A stretch of 64,000 nt of DNA. Origin: Leptospira ainlahdjerensis (GTDB taxonomy: Bacteria > Spirochaetota > Leptospiria > Leptospirales > Leptospiraceae). A program made the position numbers and the translations under genes. The stretch spans positions 180,129-244,128 of the forward strand of contig NZ_JAFFPU010000044.1 in NCBI RefSeq assembly GCF_016919175.1, given 5' to 3'. Positions 9,058 through 18,618 of this stretch are shown here, piece by piece (position 1 is the first letter of the stretch; the number at the start of each line of letters is the position of its first letter). Under the pieces are notes generated by a model. The model did no database searches, had not been told where the DNA came from, and saw nothing but the letters and a program-made list of their open reading frames with translations.

Positions 9058-11214
9058 TCACTTTTTAAGAATTAAAACACTCGGCAGCTGTTGTTGGAAC
9101 AAGCTCGTGTTTTCAATTTCGACGTAAAATTCAAGACTGAGGATCACAAGGTCGTAGTCGCTCCAATTCTCTCCGTAGATCAAGGATCGTTCCCTCGCGA
9201 GTATGCGGAAGTTTGGGGACTTTATACGTTCGTTTGCGTCTTTCAGCCATTCCGGAAGGACTCTTCCCGTCCAAAGGACCGTTACGTCCGAATCGGAAAG
9301 TTTAGAAATATTTTCTTGATAGACCTCTAAGAATCGATCTTCGACGCTGGAGACGAAGAAGAGGATTTTGTTCAACTTCGTAAATTTGCGATCGATCAAA
9401 ATTCCCACCGGGATCTTCGTACTTTCGATAATGGTGAGAACTTTGCCCGCAACTTCCTTGTGCGAAAACAAAGTCTGGGATCTGCCCAATAGAACGAGAG
9501 AAGGATCGAGTTTTTGAATTTGATTAAAAATCTCTTTTGTCACGTTCGAACTGTTTTTATAAACCGTCAAAATAGAACGCCCGAGTTCGTTCGCTTTTTT
9601 TGTAAGATTTTCAAAAACTTCCTTTTCCAGAGTATCCGCTTCCTGAGGTGAAATATCGGTACTCGAAGTGACGTGAAGCGCGACTAACTTTGTTTCCTTC
9701 ACTTCCTCTTTTTGGAAGGGGAATAATAAATTCGCCAGTTCTAAAAGACGGGCTCCGGTAGTCGGAGCCGCGAACGACAAAAGAATTTTGCTTCCACGTT
9801 CTTCCTGAATTCCTTTATAAAAAATGAGATTCAACAAATCTAAAATCGGTCCCGTCATAAACGTAGTCGCGAGCGCCATCAGAACCATCATCGCAAAAAT
9901 CGGGGGAGATAAAATTCCTAAGTCGTAACCGATATTGAGGACCACCAATTCCATAAGTCCTCTTGTGTTCATAAGGGCGCCGATCGAAAGACTGTCCTTC
10001 CAATTCTGCCCGACCAACTTAGCCGCGACGGAACTTCCGAAAAATTTTCCGAAAACCGCGACGCCGATCACTCCCAAACAGACAAACCAGAGATTCCCTT
10101 CGTTTAACAATCCGATCTCAGTTCTGAGACCGGTAAATACGAAGAACAAAGGTAGAAGAAGTAAGAGACTTAAGTCTTCTATCTTCTCTGACAACAATCT
10201 CCTGAAGTTTCCGTTAGACGGCATGATCACACCGGCGAGAAAGGCGCCGAAGAGGGCGTGGATCCCGATCGCTTCCGCGACGTAGCAGGACAAAAGCCAG
10301 ATGATAAAAACAAAAGCGGTGACCGGACGAATCAAGGCTTCTCTGCTCGGATATCGTTGAGAAATTTTCGTCAAAAGAGGGCGGATCACAAAGATCATCA
10401 AAATCACATAAGAAACCGCTAATGCAATCGTGATCAATCCGCTCAAAAGGCTTCCGGCTTGCGCCACCGCGACTACGATCGCGAGGATACACCAAGCCGT
10501 GACGTCGTCGGCCGCAGCGCAGGTGACGACCAAGGTTCCGAGAGAAGTTTTTGTAAGCCCTCTTTCTTGGACGATTCTCGCCAAAACTGGAAAGGCCGTG
10601 ATACTCATTGCAATTCCCATAAACAAACCGAAGACCAAAAAAGAAACTCCCTTGGGGGAAAAGTCCTGGTAGAGATAGATCGCGTAAGCGGTTCCTAAGA
10701 AGAATGGGAAAAGAATACTCGCATGACTTACGACCACTGCGTCATGCGCCTTTTTGCCAAGAATTTTCACATCCAGTTCCATTCCCACAAGAAACAAAAA
10801 AAGAAAAAGACCGATCTGACTTAGGGCTTGTATACTTTTGAGAGATTCTTTTGGAAAGAGAAAGGAAGAATATTCCGGTAAGGCCCATCCCAAAAACGAA
10901 GGGCCCAGGACGATTCCGGCGATGATTTCTCCGATCACCATCGGTTGTCTGAAAAGACTCAAGATCCAACCGAAGGTTCTCGCGACGATCAGAATGACTA
11001 ACAGCTGTAAGATGAGAAGCGCGATCGGGTGTTTTAGATTTTTCGAAAAATCGGAAACCCAGACGACAAAGGAGAACGGATCGGAGTGAAACCCCGAGTT
11101 TTCGATTCCGACTTCCAATCCTTTTCCGAAGTTGAGAATCCAGTGGATTCCAAAGCCGAATACTACGAGAAAAACGACGTAAACCAAAACGTTTCTGAAA
11201 GTACCTAATTTCAT
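9058..11214 (-). CDS. CPA2-family monovalent cation:proton antiporter with USP-like tail
   Basis: 718 residues from the chosen start. Residues ~50-440 hold about 12-13 hydrophobic helices with Na+/H+ exchanger features (GEIIAGIVLGPSFLG; the ion-binding-type AAADDVTAWC; AIGIHALFGAFLAGVIMP; GALMNTRGLMELVVLN), the pattern of KefB/NhaS3-like CPA2 carriers. The C-terminal ~230 residues resemble paired universal-stress-protein domains rather than a TrkA-N domain. I chose the ATG at 11214 because TATAGGA lies just ahead of it; a longer form starts at 11244 without a clear ribosome binding site. Hairpin-forming sequence follows the stop (8995-9052). The transported ion, Na+ or K+, cannot be told from sequence. 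Confidence 0.88.
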   Translation of the reverse strand: MKLGTFRNVLVYVVFLVVFGFGIHWILNFGKGLEVGIENSGFHSDPFSFVVWVSDFSKNLKHPIALLILQLLVILIVARTFGWILSLFRQPMVIGEIIAGIVLGPSFLGWALPEYSSFLFPKESLKSIQALSQIGLFLFLFLVGMELDVKILGKKAHDAVVVSHASILFPFFLGTAYAIYLYQDFSPKGVSFLVFGLFMGIAMSITAFPVLARIVQERGLTKTSLGTLVVTCAAADDVTAWCILAIVVAVAQAGSLLSGLITIALAVSYVILMIFVIRPLLTKISQRYPSREALIRPVTAFVFIIWLLSCYVAEAIGIHALFGAFLAGVIMPSNGNFRRLLSEKIEDLSLLLLLPLFFVFTGLRTEIGLLNEGNLWFVCLGVIGVAVFGKFFGSSVAAKLVGQNWKDSLSIGALMNTRGLMELVVLNIGYDLGILSPPIFAMMVLMALATTFMTGPILDLLNLIFYKGIQEERGSKILLSFAAPTTGARLLELANLLFPFQKEEVKETKLVALHVTSSTDISPQEADTLEKEVFENLTKKANELGRSILTVYKNSSNVTKEIFNQIQKLDPSLVLLGRSQTLFSHKEVAGKVLTIIESTKIPVGILIDRKFTKLNKILFFVSSVEDRFLEVYQENISKLSDSDVTVLWTGRVLPEWLKDANERIKSPNFRILARERSLIYGENWSDYDLVILSLEFYVEIENTSLFQQQLPSVLILKK

Positions 11215-11244
11215 TCCTATACCGCCATATTCAATTTTGATCAT

Positions 11245-11617
11245 AAAGCCGATTCTTATAGAATGTCCCCGCTTTGTTTCTTTTTTAAAAGACGACGAGC
11301 GTACGAATCCGAAACGACTCGGCTTGCGAACCGTTCGATCCGAATTTTAAGGACAAACTCCATTCTTCTTTCTAAACTCTTGGAGTATAAAAAGAATTAA
11401 GAATCAAGTCTCCAAAATCTATGTTGAGTCGGGAAGAGTTCGGAAATGAAATTTCCAACTGTCTTCTCTCCGTGCCTGCGAAGTTAGCTGACGGGCTAGG
11501 AATGAGAGATATCCTTCGTATCCGAGATACGATTCGCCCCAAAATTTGGTTCCTCCGCTCCGGATGACTCCGGACTAGGCAGACTCAAGACAAAAGAAGG
11601 CTCGTTCCCGTTTCAAG
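11245..11617. other. intergenic spacer between ATPase and antiporter genes
   Basis: This spacer lies between the P-type ATPase 3' end and the antiporter 5' end. No frame of note and no strong hairpin are visible. It should contain the antiporter promoter. Confidence 0.4.
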
Positions 11618-14158
11618 TCAAGAATTATCTTTGATCTTCTTCACTTCCCAGAGAAGACTTACGGCAAGACCGATCGCGACGGAAGAGAATACGTCGAACC
11701 AGGAAATCATTACAAAACCGAATAGACGGGTCAAAAGATCCACGTGAAAGATAAACGTAAGGATAAGAATCGTCAAACCGCTGATCCAATATAGGATTGA
11801 GTTTGATCTTGTGAGAACCCGATAAAAAGGAACGTCTTTCGAAAGATGGATCAATATCATTCCCAAATTGGATGAGACCAAACAGAGAAAAGCCATAGAT
11901 CGGATTTTTTCAAACGTCCAGTTTTCGTGTTTTCCCCAAAAGGAAAGGGCGATGAGAACAAGAAGAATCAATCCGCCTCTAAGTAAGCTCATCGATGCGT
12001 TTTGAAAACTCATAAGACTGTCTTTCCCTCTTCGAGGAGGGGAGGCGTAGATGTGTTTTTCGGCGTCCACTCCTTCGAATACGAGAGTACATGCAGGATC
12101 TATAATTAACTCCAACAATAATACGTGTGCCGGAAAAAAATAGAGCGGATCCCCGGTAAGAACCGGAAGAAGAGACATGCCTATGATCGGAATATGCACC
12201 GAGATGATATAAGAAACGCTTTTTTGGATGTTTTCATAGATTCTTCTTCCTAACATCACTGCCTTTACGATGGAGGAAAAATTATCGTCTAACAAGACCA
12301 AGTCGGAAGCTTCTCTGGCGACATCCGTACCTCGTTTCCCCATCGATATCCCGATATGGGCTGCGTGTAAGGCCAGAGTGTCGTTGACTCCGTCTCCCGT
12401 CATCGCGACGGTTTCTCCCTTGCTCTGAAAACAACGGATGATCTTTAATTTTTGATGTGGTCTGATTCTACAAAAAATTCGAACGTGATCCAGACGAGAA
12501 ACGAGCTCGTCGTCGGAAAGAGTTTCCAACTCGTCTCCGCTGATGACGGTCTCCGAACGATCAAATCCGATTTGATCTGCGATGGATTTTGCCGTCCCTG
12601 CATGATCGCCGGTGATCATCACAACTTTGATACCCGCTCGTTTGCATTCCAGTACGGAAGCGGGAACCGATTCCCGGATCGGATCCTCTAAAAGAATCAG
12701 ACCTAAAAAATCGAAACTGAGATCGTGTTGATCTTCGGGAATTCCGCGAGTTTTCGATTTCGATTTGGCAACTCCTAAAATTCTAAAACCTTGGGAAGAA
12801 TATCTTTCAACGATGTTTCCCCATTCGTTTAACAATTCCTCCGAGAAGTGACAAAGATCGAAGATCGCCTCCGGCGCCCCCTTGGCTCCGATAAAAAGGA
12901 CGTCGTCGTTTTCCCGAGACAACCACGCATAACTCAGAGCCATAAGTTTCGGGGAAAGAGGATATTCTTTTTTTAGCTCCCAGTCAAAGTGAATGTGTTC
13001 AGTTCCCGAAAGAAAGGTAATTCCCAGATCGCGAATTGCCTTTTCCATAGGATCGTACGGATCTTTTTTGGAAGCGAGAAGAGCGAACTCCAAAAGCGAA
13101 TGAAACTTTTCAGGAATTTCCGAAAGTTTGGAATTACACTCCAAATGTTCCCCCTCACAATACAAACCTCGAACTTTCATATTGTTCTCGGTAAGGGTTC
13201 CCGTTTTGTCCACGCAGAGAACGGTAGCGGCGCCTAACGTTTCGATGGCGCTTAGATTTTTTGTCAAAACTCCGATCTTGGAAATTCTCCAGGCGCCTAA
13301 CGAGAAAAAGACGCTTAAAACGACCGGAATCTCCTCGGGTAAGACGGCCATGGAAAAGGTAAGACCCGCGAGAATGGCCTCCAGCCAACGTCCGTGACGA
13401 AGCCCAAGGCCGACGATCAGAAACACACAAAGGATTCCGGCAAACATGGTAAAAAAAATCGTAAATCGTTTGATCTCCGATTGGAGAGGACTTTCGGATT
13501 GGGTGATATTCTTCAATTCCTTGCCGATCTTTCCGATCTCGGTGGAATCTCCGGTCGCGGTGACTCGAAACACTCCTTCTCCGGCGACGACCGTACTTCC
13601 CGCAAAAACCAAACTTTTACTACTTGCAGGAATTTGCATATTCTCATCGGATTCGAATACTGATTCTTTTGGAATGCTGACGGATTCTCCGGTCAGAAGG
13701 GATTCGTCCACATTTAGGTTTAAGGAGAATGTCAAAAATCCGTCCGCAGAAACCCGATCTCCTTCCTGAAGAACAATTACGTCGTCGGGAACCACTTCTC
13801 CGGAAGGAATGATCGTGATTCTTCCGTCCCTCACGGCTCTGGCTTTGAGAGGAGCGAGTTCCTTTAGGGAGGCGAGCGCGTTTTTGGATTTGTTATTCTG
13901 ATAGATCGTGATGGAGATGACGGCGATGACGGCGATGGACAACATCGCCGCTTCTTCCAGGTTCCCGAGAACCGCGTACAAAATTCCACAAAGAATGAGA
14001 AGGGACAACATCGGTTCGGTCACTACGGAAAGGATTACTTTCCAAAAGGATTCTCTCTGACTGCTGAGTTCGTTTCGTCCGAAACGTTTGAGTTTTTCGG
14101 CGGCTTCTTCCGAGCTGTGGCCCCTGGGTAAATTTTTTTCGGCGGAAGGATTGGACAT
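11618..14158 (-). CDS. P2-type cation-transporting ATPase (Ca2+-ATPase-like)
   Basis: 846 residues, usual length for bacterial P2 pumps. It has an N-terminal cation_ATPase_N region, TGES at 156-159 (actuator domain), PEEIP at 274-278 in TM4, the phosphorylation motif DKTGTLT with Asp 317, a nucleotide-binding domain, VVMITGDHAGTA and MTGDGVNDTLAL (hinge), and a C-terminal membrane bundle (about 690-840). PEEIP in place of the PEGLP of classical Ca2+ pumps leaves the ion uncertain; Ca2+ or Mn2+ are reasonable guesses. No heavy-metal N-terminal domain or CPC motif is present, which excludes P1B. It lies between the antiporter and hsp20, a possible ion or stress cluster, but wide spacers suggest separate transcripts. 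Confidence 0.9.
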   Translation of the reverse strand: MSNPSAEKNLPRGHSSEEAAEKLKRFGRNELSSQRESFWKVILSVVTEPMLSLLILCGILYAVLGNLEEAAMLSIAVIAVISITIYQNNKSKNALASLKELAPLKARAVRDGRITIIPSGEVVPDDVIVLQEGDRVSADGFLTFSLNLNVDESLLTGESVSIPKESVFESDENMQIPASSKSLVFAGSTVVAGEGVFRVTATGDSTEIGKIGKELKNITQSESPLQSEIKRFTIFFTMFAGILCVFLIVGLGLRHGRWLEAILAGLTFSMAVLPEEIPVVLSVFFSLGAWRISKIGVLTKNLSAIETLGAATVLCVDKTGTLTENNMKVRGLYCEGEHLECNSKLSEIPEKFHSLLEFALLASKKDPYDPMEKAIRDLGITFLSGTEHIHFDWELKKEYPLSPKLMALSYAWLSRENDDVLFIGAKGAPEAIFDLCHFSEELLNEWGNIVERYSSQGFRILGVAKSKSKTRGIPEDQHDLSFDFLGLILLEDPIRESVPASVLECKRAGIKVVMITGDHAGTAKSIADQIGFDRSETVISGDELETLSDDELVSRLDHVRIFCRIRPHQKLKIIRCFQSKGETVAMTGDGVNDTLALHAAHIGISMGKRGTDVAREASDLVLLDDNFSSIVKAVMLGRRIYENIQKSVSYIISVHIPIIGMSLLPVLTGDPLYFFPAHVLLLELIIDPACTLVFEGVDAEKHIYASPPRRGKDSLMSFQNASMSLLRGGLILLVLIALSFWGKHENWTFEKIRSMAFLCLVSSNLGMILIHLSKDVPFYRVLTRSNSILYWISGLTILILTFIFHVDLLTRLFGFVMISWFDVFSSVAIGLAVSLLWEVKKIKDNS

Positions 14159-14255
14159 GACTGAATTCCAGTTTATTAAGGTTTTGATAATTTAGAAAAA
14201 AATAAAACGAAATCGAACAACGAGGTCAGGATGGAATCGTAGCATCGGATTGGAA

Positions 14256-14294
14256 CAAAAAAATGACGCCCTCCATCGATCTATCCGAGGGCGT
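14256..14294 (-). terminator. Rho-independent terminator of hsp20
   Basis: Arms ACGCCCTC (14266-14273) and GAGGGCGT (14287-14294) pair perfectly over 8 bp. On the minus strand the stem is followed by a run of T (complement of the A run at 14256-14263). It sits 19 bp past the hsp20 stop. Confidence 0.85.
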
Positions 14295-14312
14295 TTTGGG
14301 AACCGAAAAAAA

Positions 14313-14753
14313 TTATTGAACTCCGATCTTAACGGGACTTGCTTTGGGCGCTCCTTCTTTTTTTGGAAGATTCAACTTGAGAACGCCGTTTTCGTATTTG
14401 GCGGAGATTTTGGATCGATCGACCGTATCCGGTAACGTAAAAGAACGGCTAAAGGAAGAATAGTTGTATTCTCTTTTGCTGTATTGTTTGTCTTCTTCTT
14501 TGTTTTCGGATTCTTTTTCCGCGCTGATCGTGAGCATTTCCCCATCGATATCGATGTTAAAATCTTTTTTATCCAAACCGGGAGCGGCAAAATCAAGTTC
14601 GTATCCGTTAGGATTTCTTTTTACGTTTACAGCCGGAACTTGCGAGACCCAGTCGTTGTGAAACAGATCGTTCCAGCCAGGCCAGTTGCGAAAAAAATGG
14701 TCCAAACCTGTAAGGCTTTGAGAACGATTGAAATGTTTTGTAACGCTATTCAT
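14313..14753 (-). CDS. Hsp20/alpha-crystallin small heat shock protein
   Basis: 146 residues from the ATG at 14753, chosen because AGGAGA lies 6 bases upstream; a longer frame to 14837 has no such signal. The alpha-crystallin domain runs about 45-135 with YELDFAAPGLDKKDF, LTISAEKE, and the C-terminal GVLKLNLPKKE strand typical of bacterial Hsp20. The tail ends with a VKIGVQ stretch that can supply the I/V-x-I/V oligomerisation motif. It is an ATP-independent holdase for unfolded proteins. Monocistronic, with its own terminator. No CIRCE element is evident upstream, so the mode of heat control is not visible. Confidence 0.95.
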   Translation of the reverse strand: MNSVTKHFNRSQSLTGLDHFFRNWPGWNDLFHNDWVSQVPAVNVKRNPNGYELDFAAPGLDKKDFNIDIDGEMLTISAEKESENKEEDKQYSKREYNYSSFSRSFTLPDTVDRSKISAKYENGVLKLNLPKKEGAPKASPVKIGVQ

Positions 14754-15006
14754 AGAATTCTCCTTGGATGAAAAGTAGATTCTAAAGATATAACGTCTTT
14801 TTTGAAAGCGGTCAAGAGCCTCTAGGAAAAACGTCAAAAATCAATGCCAAACGGCAAAATCACAGGGAGTTCTTTTCAGCGGAGAATGGAAAACAGGAAA
14901 TCGCTGGAGTAAAAAGGGAATCGAAAAAAATTGGAATTCAGTTTACAGAAAATCGCCTCCGCGATATTTCTTATCCCTTTAGTAATGAATCGAAAAGATA
15001 ATAAAT

Positions 15007-16962
15007 ATGGGACCGATCGTCGATAATTTGGACCGCCAATTCGAATTTATAAAAAACGAGCCCGAAGAAGTCCAAATCACATTCCAGATTTTGGATCTTT
15101 TTTCAAAAGTCATTTCCGGCAAAACACGCGCAGATCAGGCCCTTACCAAGATTTTAGAAAGAATTTCTTCCATTTCAAATTGGAGTCGGGCGGAAATTTG
15201 GATGATCGACGACGTTTCCAAGTCCTTTTGTCTGCAAGCCGTTCACAGGGCGTATCCGAAAATCGAAGAGTCGTTTGTAAAAGATTCCGAAAAAGTTTCT
15301 ATCCCCGCCTCGGAAGGATTTCTTTTACGATTACTCGGAGAACAAAAAAGTATTTGGAGTCACGATCCCAACGACGAGATCCGATACGAACACGTTAGTC
15401 GCCTCTTGGACCCGATTAGTAAAACCGTATTGGGAATCCCCATTCAATTTCAGAAAAAAACCGGAGCCCTTATTCTTTATTCCGATCGGATAAAAACTCC
15501 CGAAGAGGAAAAATTTCTTTCTTTGACCGAACGTATCTGTCATCAATTGGGAGCTCTTTTGCCGGACAATTTGGAAGTTCCGTTTCCACAGGGGAACGAG
15601 GATAAAATCGGACAAGTACTGGAGAACATGCCTGTCATGTTTTTTTCCGTAGACGAACAATTTCGGATTCTTTCCTGGAATCACGAATGTGAGAATGTGA
15701 CCGGTTATACGAAAGAAGAGGTTCTTGGGAAGAATCGTTTTTTTAAACAACAACTTTTGGGAATTCAAGAAGCAGGCAATTCAACCGAGATCTATCATCA
15801 AAGTGTGGATTCCGATTTTAAGAATTGGGAATTAGAACTCAAATCAAAATCCGGAAAAGCAAGAACGATTGCGTTGTCCAATATATCAACCGAGTTTCCG
15901 ATCGCAGGCTGGAAACACTGGTTTGTCGGAGTGGACGTTACTCTTACAAAGGAAGTGGAACGAAACCTAAAAAGTTCCCTCAAAGAGTTATCCGATTTTC
16001 ATACTGCGTTAAACGCGGTTTCCATCGTGGCGATCACGGACAAACTCGGAAATATCATCTATGCAAATCAGAATTTCTGCAAAATCAGCGGCTATTCTAA
16101 AAATGAACTTTTAGGAAGAAATCACAGAATCATCAATTCAGGTTATCATCCGAAAGAATTTTTTATCGAACTTTGGAAGACGATTTCCAAAGGAAAAATC
16201 TGGAAAGGGGAGATCAAAAATAAATCCAAGGACGGTAAATTTTATTGGGTAGATACTACGATTTCACCGATTTTGGACGAAAACGGCAAACCGCATCAGT
16301 ATCTTGCAATTCGAAACGATATCACGGAAAGAAAAGAAACCGAGGAAAAGGCCCGATTGGCCGAAAACAATCTCAAAACGTTACAGGATCGGATGAGTCC
16401 TCATTTTTTGTTCAACACATTGAGCATCATTCATTCTTATTTGCAGACCAATTCCGAACTCGCCGATTCCGCGATCCTAATGCTCGCGGATAATTACAGA
16501 TTTCTAATAGATAACGCGCAGAGGCCGCTCATCCCTTTCGACGTCGAGTGGGAGTTTATGGAGAATTATATGAAACTTCTCAAACTTAGATTCTCCGATT
16601 TCTTGGACATCGAAGTCATAAAAAAAGGCGATTTCAGCAAATGTCAACTTCCTCCTCTCACCTTACAGCCGATCGTCGAAAATTCTTATATACACGGAAT
16701 TCGAAATCAAAAGGGAGGCGGGAAAATTTCGGTTGAAGCGACGATCGAAGGAAATCGAACTCGGATTCGGATTCGAGACAACGGAAAGGGAATCGAGAAT
16801 ACTGAAAATTTCCATTCTCGAACTCTGCACAATATCTCGGAGCGTCTTAAATTTTATCTTTACGAGTCGGAAGTGAAAATTGAAAATCACGTCGACGGTG
16901 GAGCGATTGTAACCGTGGACTTTGATACCCCAAAAAACGAACAGTTGGGAAAGTTAAACTGA
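15007..16962 (+). CDS. GAF/PAS sensor histidine kinase of the LytS (His_kinase) type
   Basis: 651 residues, no membrane helices, so cytoplasmic. A GAF-like domain covers about 25-190, a first PAS about 205-315 (RILSWNHECENVTGYTKEEVLG), and a second PAS+PAC about 330-455 (IIYANQNFCKISGYSKNELLG). The phosphoacceptor region reads RMSPHFLFNTLSIIHSYL, the His_kinase family of LytS/YehU, followed by LQPIVENSYIHG and RDNGKGI of the ATPase. It ends 2 bases before the LytTR regulator at 16965, so the two form an operon and very probably a cognate pair. The cue is unknown; PAS/GAF domains suggest a small molecule or redox signal. Confidence 0.93.
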   Translation: MGPIVDNLDRQFEFIKNEPEEVQITFQILDLFSKVISGKTRADQALTKILERISSISNWSRAEIWMIDDVSKSFCLQAVHRAYPKIEESFVKDSEKVSIPASEGFLLRLLGEQKSIWSHDPNDEIRYEHVSRLLDPISKTVLGIPIQFQKKTGALILYSDRIKTPEEEKFLSLTERICHQLGALLPDNLEVPFPQGNEDKIGQVLENMPVMFFSVDEQFRILSWNHECENVTGYTKEEVLGKNRFFKQQLLGIQEAGNSTEIYHQSVDSDFKNWELELKSKSGKARTIALSNISTEFPIAGWKHWFVGVDVTLTKEVERNLKSSLKELSDFHTALNAVSIVAITDKLGNIIYANQNFCKISGYSKNELLGRNHRIINSGYHPKEFFIELWKTISKGKIWKGEIKNKSKDGKFYWVDTTISPILDENGKPHQYLAIRNDITERKETEEKARLAENNLKTLQDRMSPHFLFNTLSIIHSYLQTNSELADSAILMLADNYRFLIDNAQRPLIPFDVEWEFMENYMKLLKLRFSDFLDIEVIKKGDFSKCQLPPLTLQPIVENSYIHGIRNQKGGGKISVEATIEGNRTRIRIRDNGKGIENTENFHSRTLHNISERLKFYLYESEVKIENHVDGGAIVTVDFDTPKNEQLGKLN

Positions 16963-16964
16963 AA

Positions 16965-17699
16965 ATGGCAAATCCGAATAAAGAATGGAAGGCAATCATC
17001 GTAGAAGACGAAGCGCCCACCCGAGAATTGTTAGTCAATTTTTGTCTTTCTCGACCTGAATTAAAACTTTGTAAAGTAGCAAAAGACGGAGAAGAGGCGT
17101 TGCAATTTCTCCAAGAAGAGTCCTTCGATTTGGCGTTCTTAGATATCAATCTTCCCGTGATGTCGGGATTGGAAGTTCTCGAAAAATTGGAAAATCCTCC
17201 TTACGTCATTTTTGTCACCGCCTTTCGCGATAAGGCGATCGACGCGTTTGAGTTAGGCGCTCTTGATTATCTTTTAAAACCGTTTTCGAAGGATCGATTT
17301 TTTAAGGCCGTGGATCGGGCGATCGAGTTTCTTCAAAACAAAAAAAGTCAAAATTCAGGAAACGCATTCAACGAACACGGATTGTTCATTTTGGAAAAGG
17401 AAAATTATTTTCTGATTCCTTATGCGGACATCATCTACATCGCTTCCCGGGATAATTTCAGCGTAATCCACACCGAAGAAAGGGAATACATCACTTATAA
17501 ATCTCTGAAGAGTTTGGAAACAAAGCTTCCTTCCAATCATTTTTTGAGGATTTATAAACAATACATCATCAATCTCCAGAAACTTTCGCATCTCCAAAGC
17601 GATACGATGGGAAACTACGTCGTCTATCTTAAGGACGATGACGAGACCCAGCTTCCGGTCGGCCGAAAATACATCGCTAAAATCAAAGAATTGCTCTGA
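16965..17699 (+). CDS. LytTR-family response regulator
   Basis: 244 residues. The receiver domain (about 8-125) has VEDE, the phosphoacceptor Asp in LAFLDINLPVMSG, and YLLKPFSKD. The LytTR DNA-binding domain (about 145-240) includes FLIPYADIIYIASRDN, RIYKQYIINLQKL and LPVGRKYIAKI, all typical. It starts 2 bases after the LytS-like kinase stop. LytTR proteins bind tandem direct repeats upstream of target promoters; no target can be assigned from this window. Confidence 0.94.
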   Translation: MANPNKEWKAIIVEDEAPTRELLVNFCLSRPELKLCKVAKDGEEALQFLQEESFDLAFLDINLPVMSGLEVLEKLENPPYVIFVTAFRDKAIDAFELGALDYLLKPFSKDRFFKAVDRAIEFLQNKKSQNSGNAFNEHGLFILEKENYFLIPYADIIYIASRDNFSVIHTEEREYITYKSLKSLETKLPSNHFLRIYKQYIINLQKLSHLQSDTMGNYVVYLKDDDETQLPVGRKYIAKIKELL

Positions 17700-17902
17700 T
17701 TTTCCGGAAACGCCGTAAAATTCTTCCAAACGGCCGTTCGGAGCGGTTTCCCGATTTTTGAATCCCTTTCTAATTTTAGAATTTAACCCTCCCAATCCGC
17801 AGAATACCTCCGTAATTCGCCGCATATCCCCTTGGTCATTGACTGGATCGTAGAAGTCCTGTATAAACATTCTCAGCAAGAATGGAAAGGATTAGGAAGA
17901 AT

Positions 17903-18589
17903 ATGAGCGCACTGACAGTATCCAAACGTGTTTCCGAAGAAAACGAAGTTCCCGCCAAAAAAAAACGTCTCGAATTGGTTCCGAAGTATGAATTAACCGA
18001 TTCACAAAATACGAAACATTTTGAGAAGAACGCTCTTCTTTTTTCGGAGGGGGATTCCTCCAACGGATTCTACATCGTTCGTAAAGGATACGTCCGCTCC
18101 TTCAGGCATTCTAAGACAAACGATAAACAACAAACTTTTAAAATTCACTACCCTGGAAGTTGGGTAGGTTTTAGAGACGCGGTGATGGGGGGAAAATATC
18201 TTCACAATGCGGTCGCGTTAGAAGACACGGAGGTGCAATTCGTATCTCAATTTGAAATTCAGGAATTATTACATACGAATCGCGAGTTCAGCGATATGGC
18301 ATTCGACAAAATGACGAAGGAATGTGTGGAAGCTGAAAACAAAATCTATTCTATGGGAATTCGTCACACACACGCCAAGTTATCCGAATTTCTTTTGGAA
18401 AGAATGAAAGAAGTAGGGATAGAGATCGAACTTCCTTTTACAAGAGACGTATTCGCGTCCATCATCGGGGCGACCACGGAAACCTTGGTAAGGGCCCTTT
18501 CCGATTTCAAATGTAGAGGTTGGATCGAGATCGAAAAAAGAAAAATTCTAATCAAAAACGAAATCGCTTTGGCAAGTCTTCTCGATTAA
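17903..18589 (+). CDS. Crp/Fnr-family transcription regulator
   Basis: 228 residues from the ATG at 17903, preferred over 17882 because TTAGGAAG sits just upstream. The cyclic-nucleotide-binding-like barrel is about 35-130 (ALLFSEGDSSNGFYIVRKGY; the phosphate-binding loop lacks the full RELAL-type motif of true CRP) and the helix-turn-helix about 170-215 (TRDVFASIIGATTETLVRAL). No Fnr-type cysteine cluster is seen at the N-terminus, so iron-sulfur sensing is unlikely. It lies 203 bp after the LytTR gene and 30 bp before the next gene, with which it may be co-transcribed. The effector is unknown. Confidence 0.9.
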   Translation: MSALTVSKRVSEENEVPAKKKRLELVPKYELTDSQNTKHFEKNALLFSEGDSSNGFYIVRKGYVRSFRHSKTNDKQQTFKIHYPGSWVGFRDAVMGGKYLHNAVALEDTEVQFVSQFEIQELLHTNREFSDMAFDKMTKECVEAENKIYSMGIRHTHAKLSEFLLERMKEVGIEIELPFTRDVFASIIGATTETLVRALSDFKCRGWIEIEKRKILIKNEIALASLLD

Positions 18590-18618
18590 GAATATAAAGT
18601 CGATTTCTAAAAAAGTAA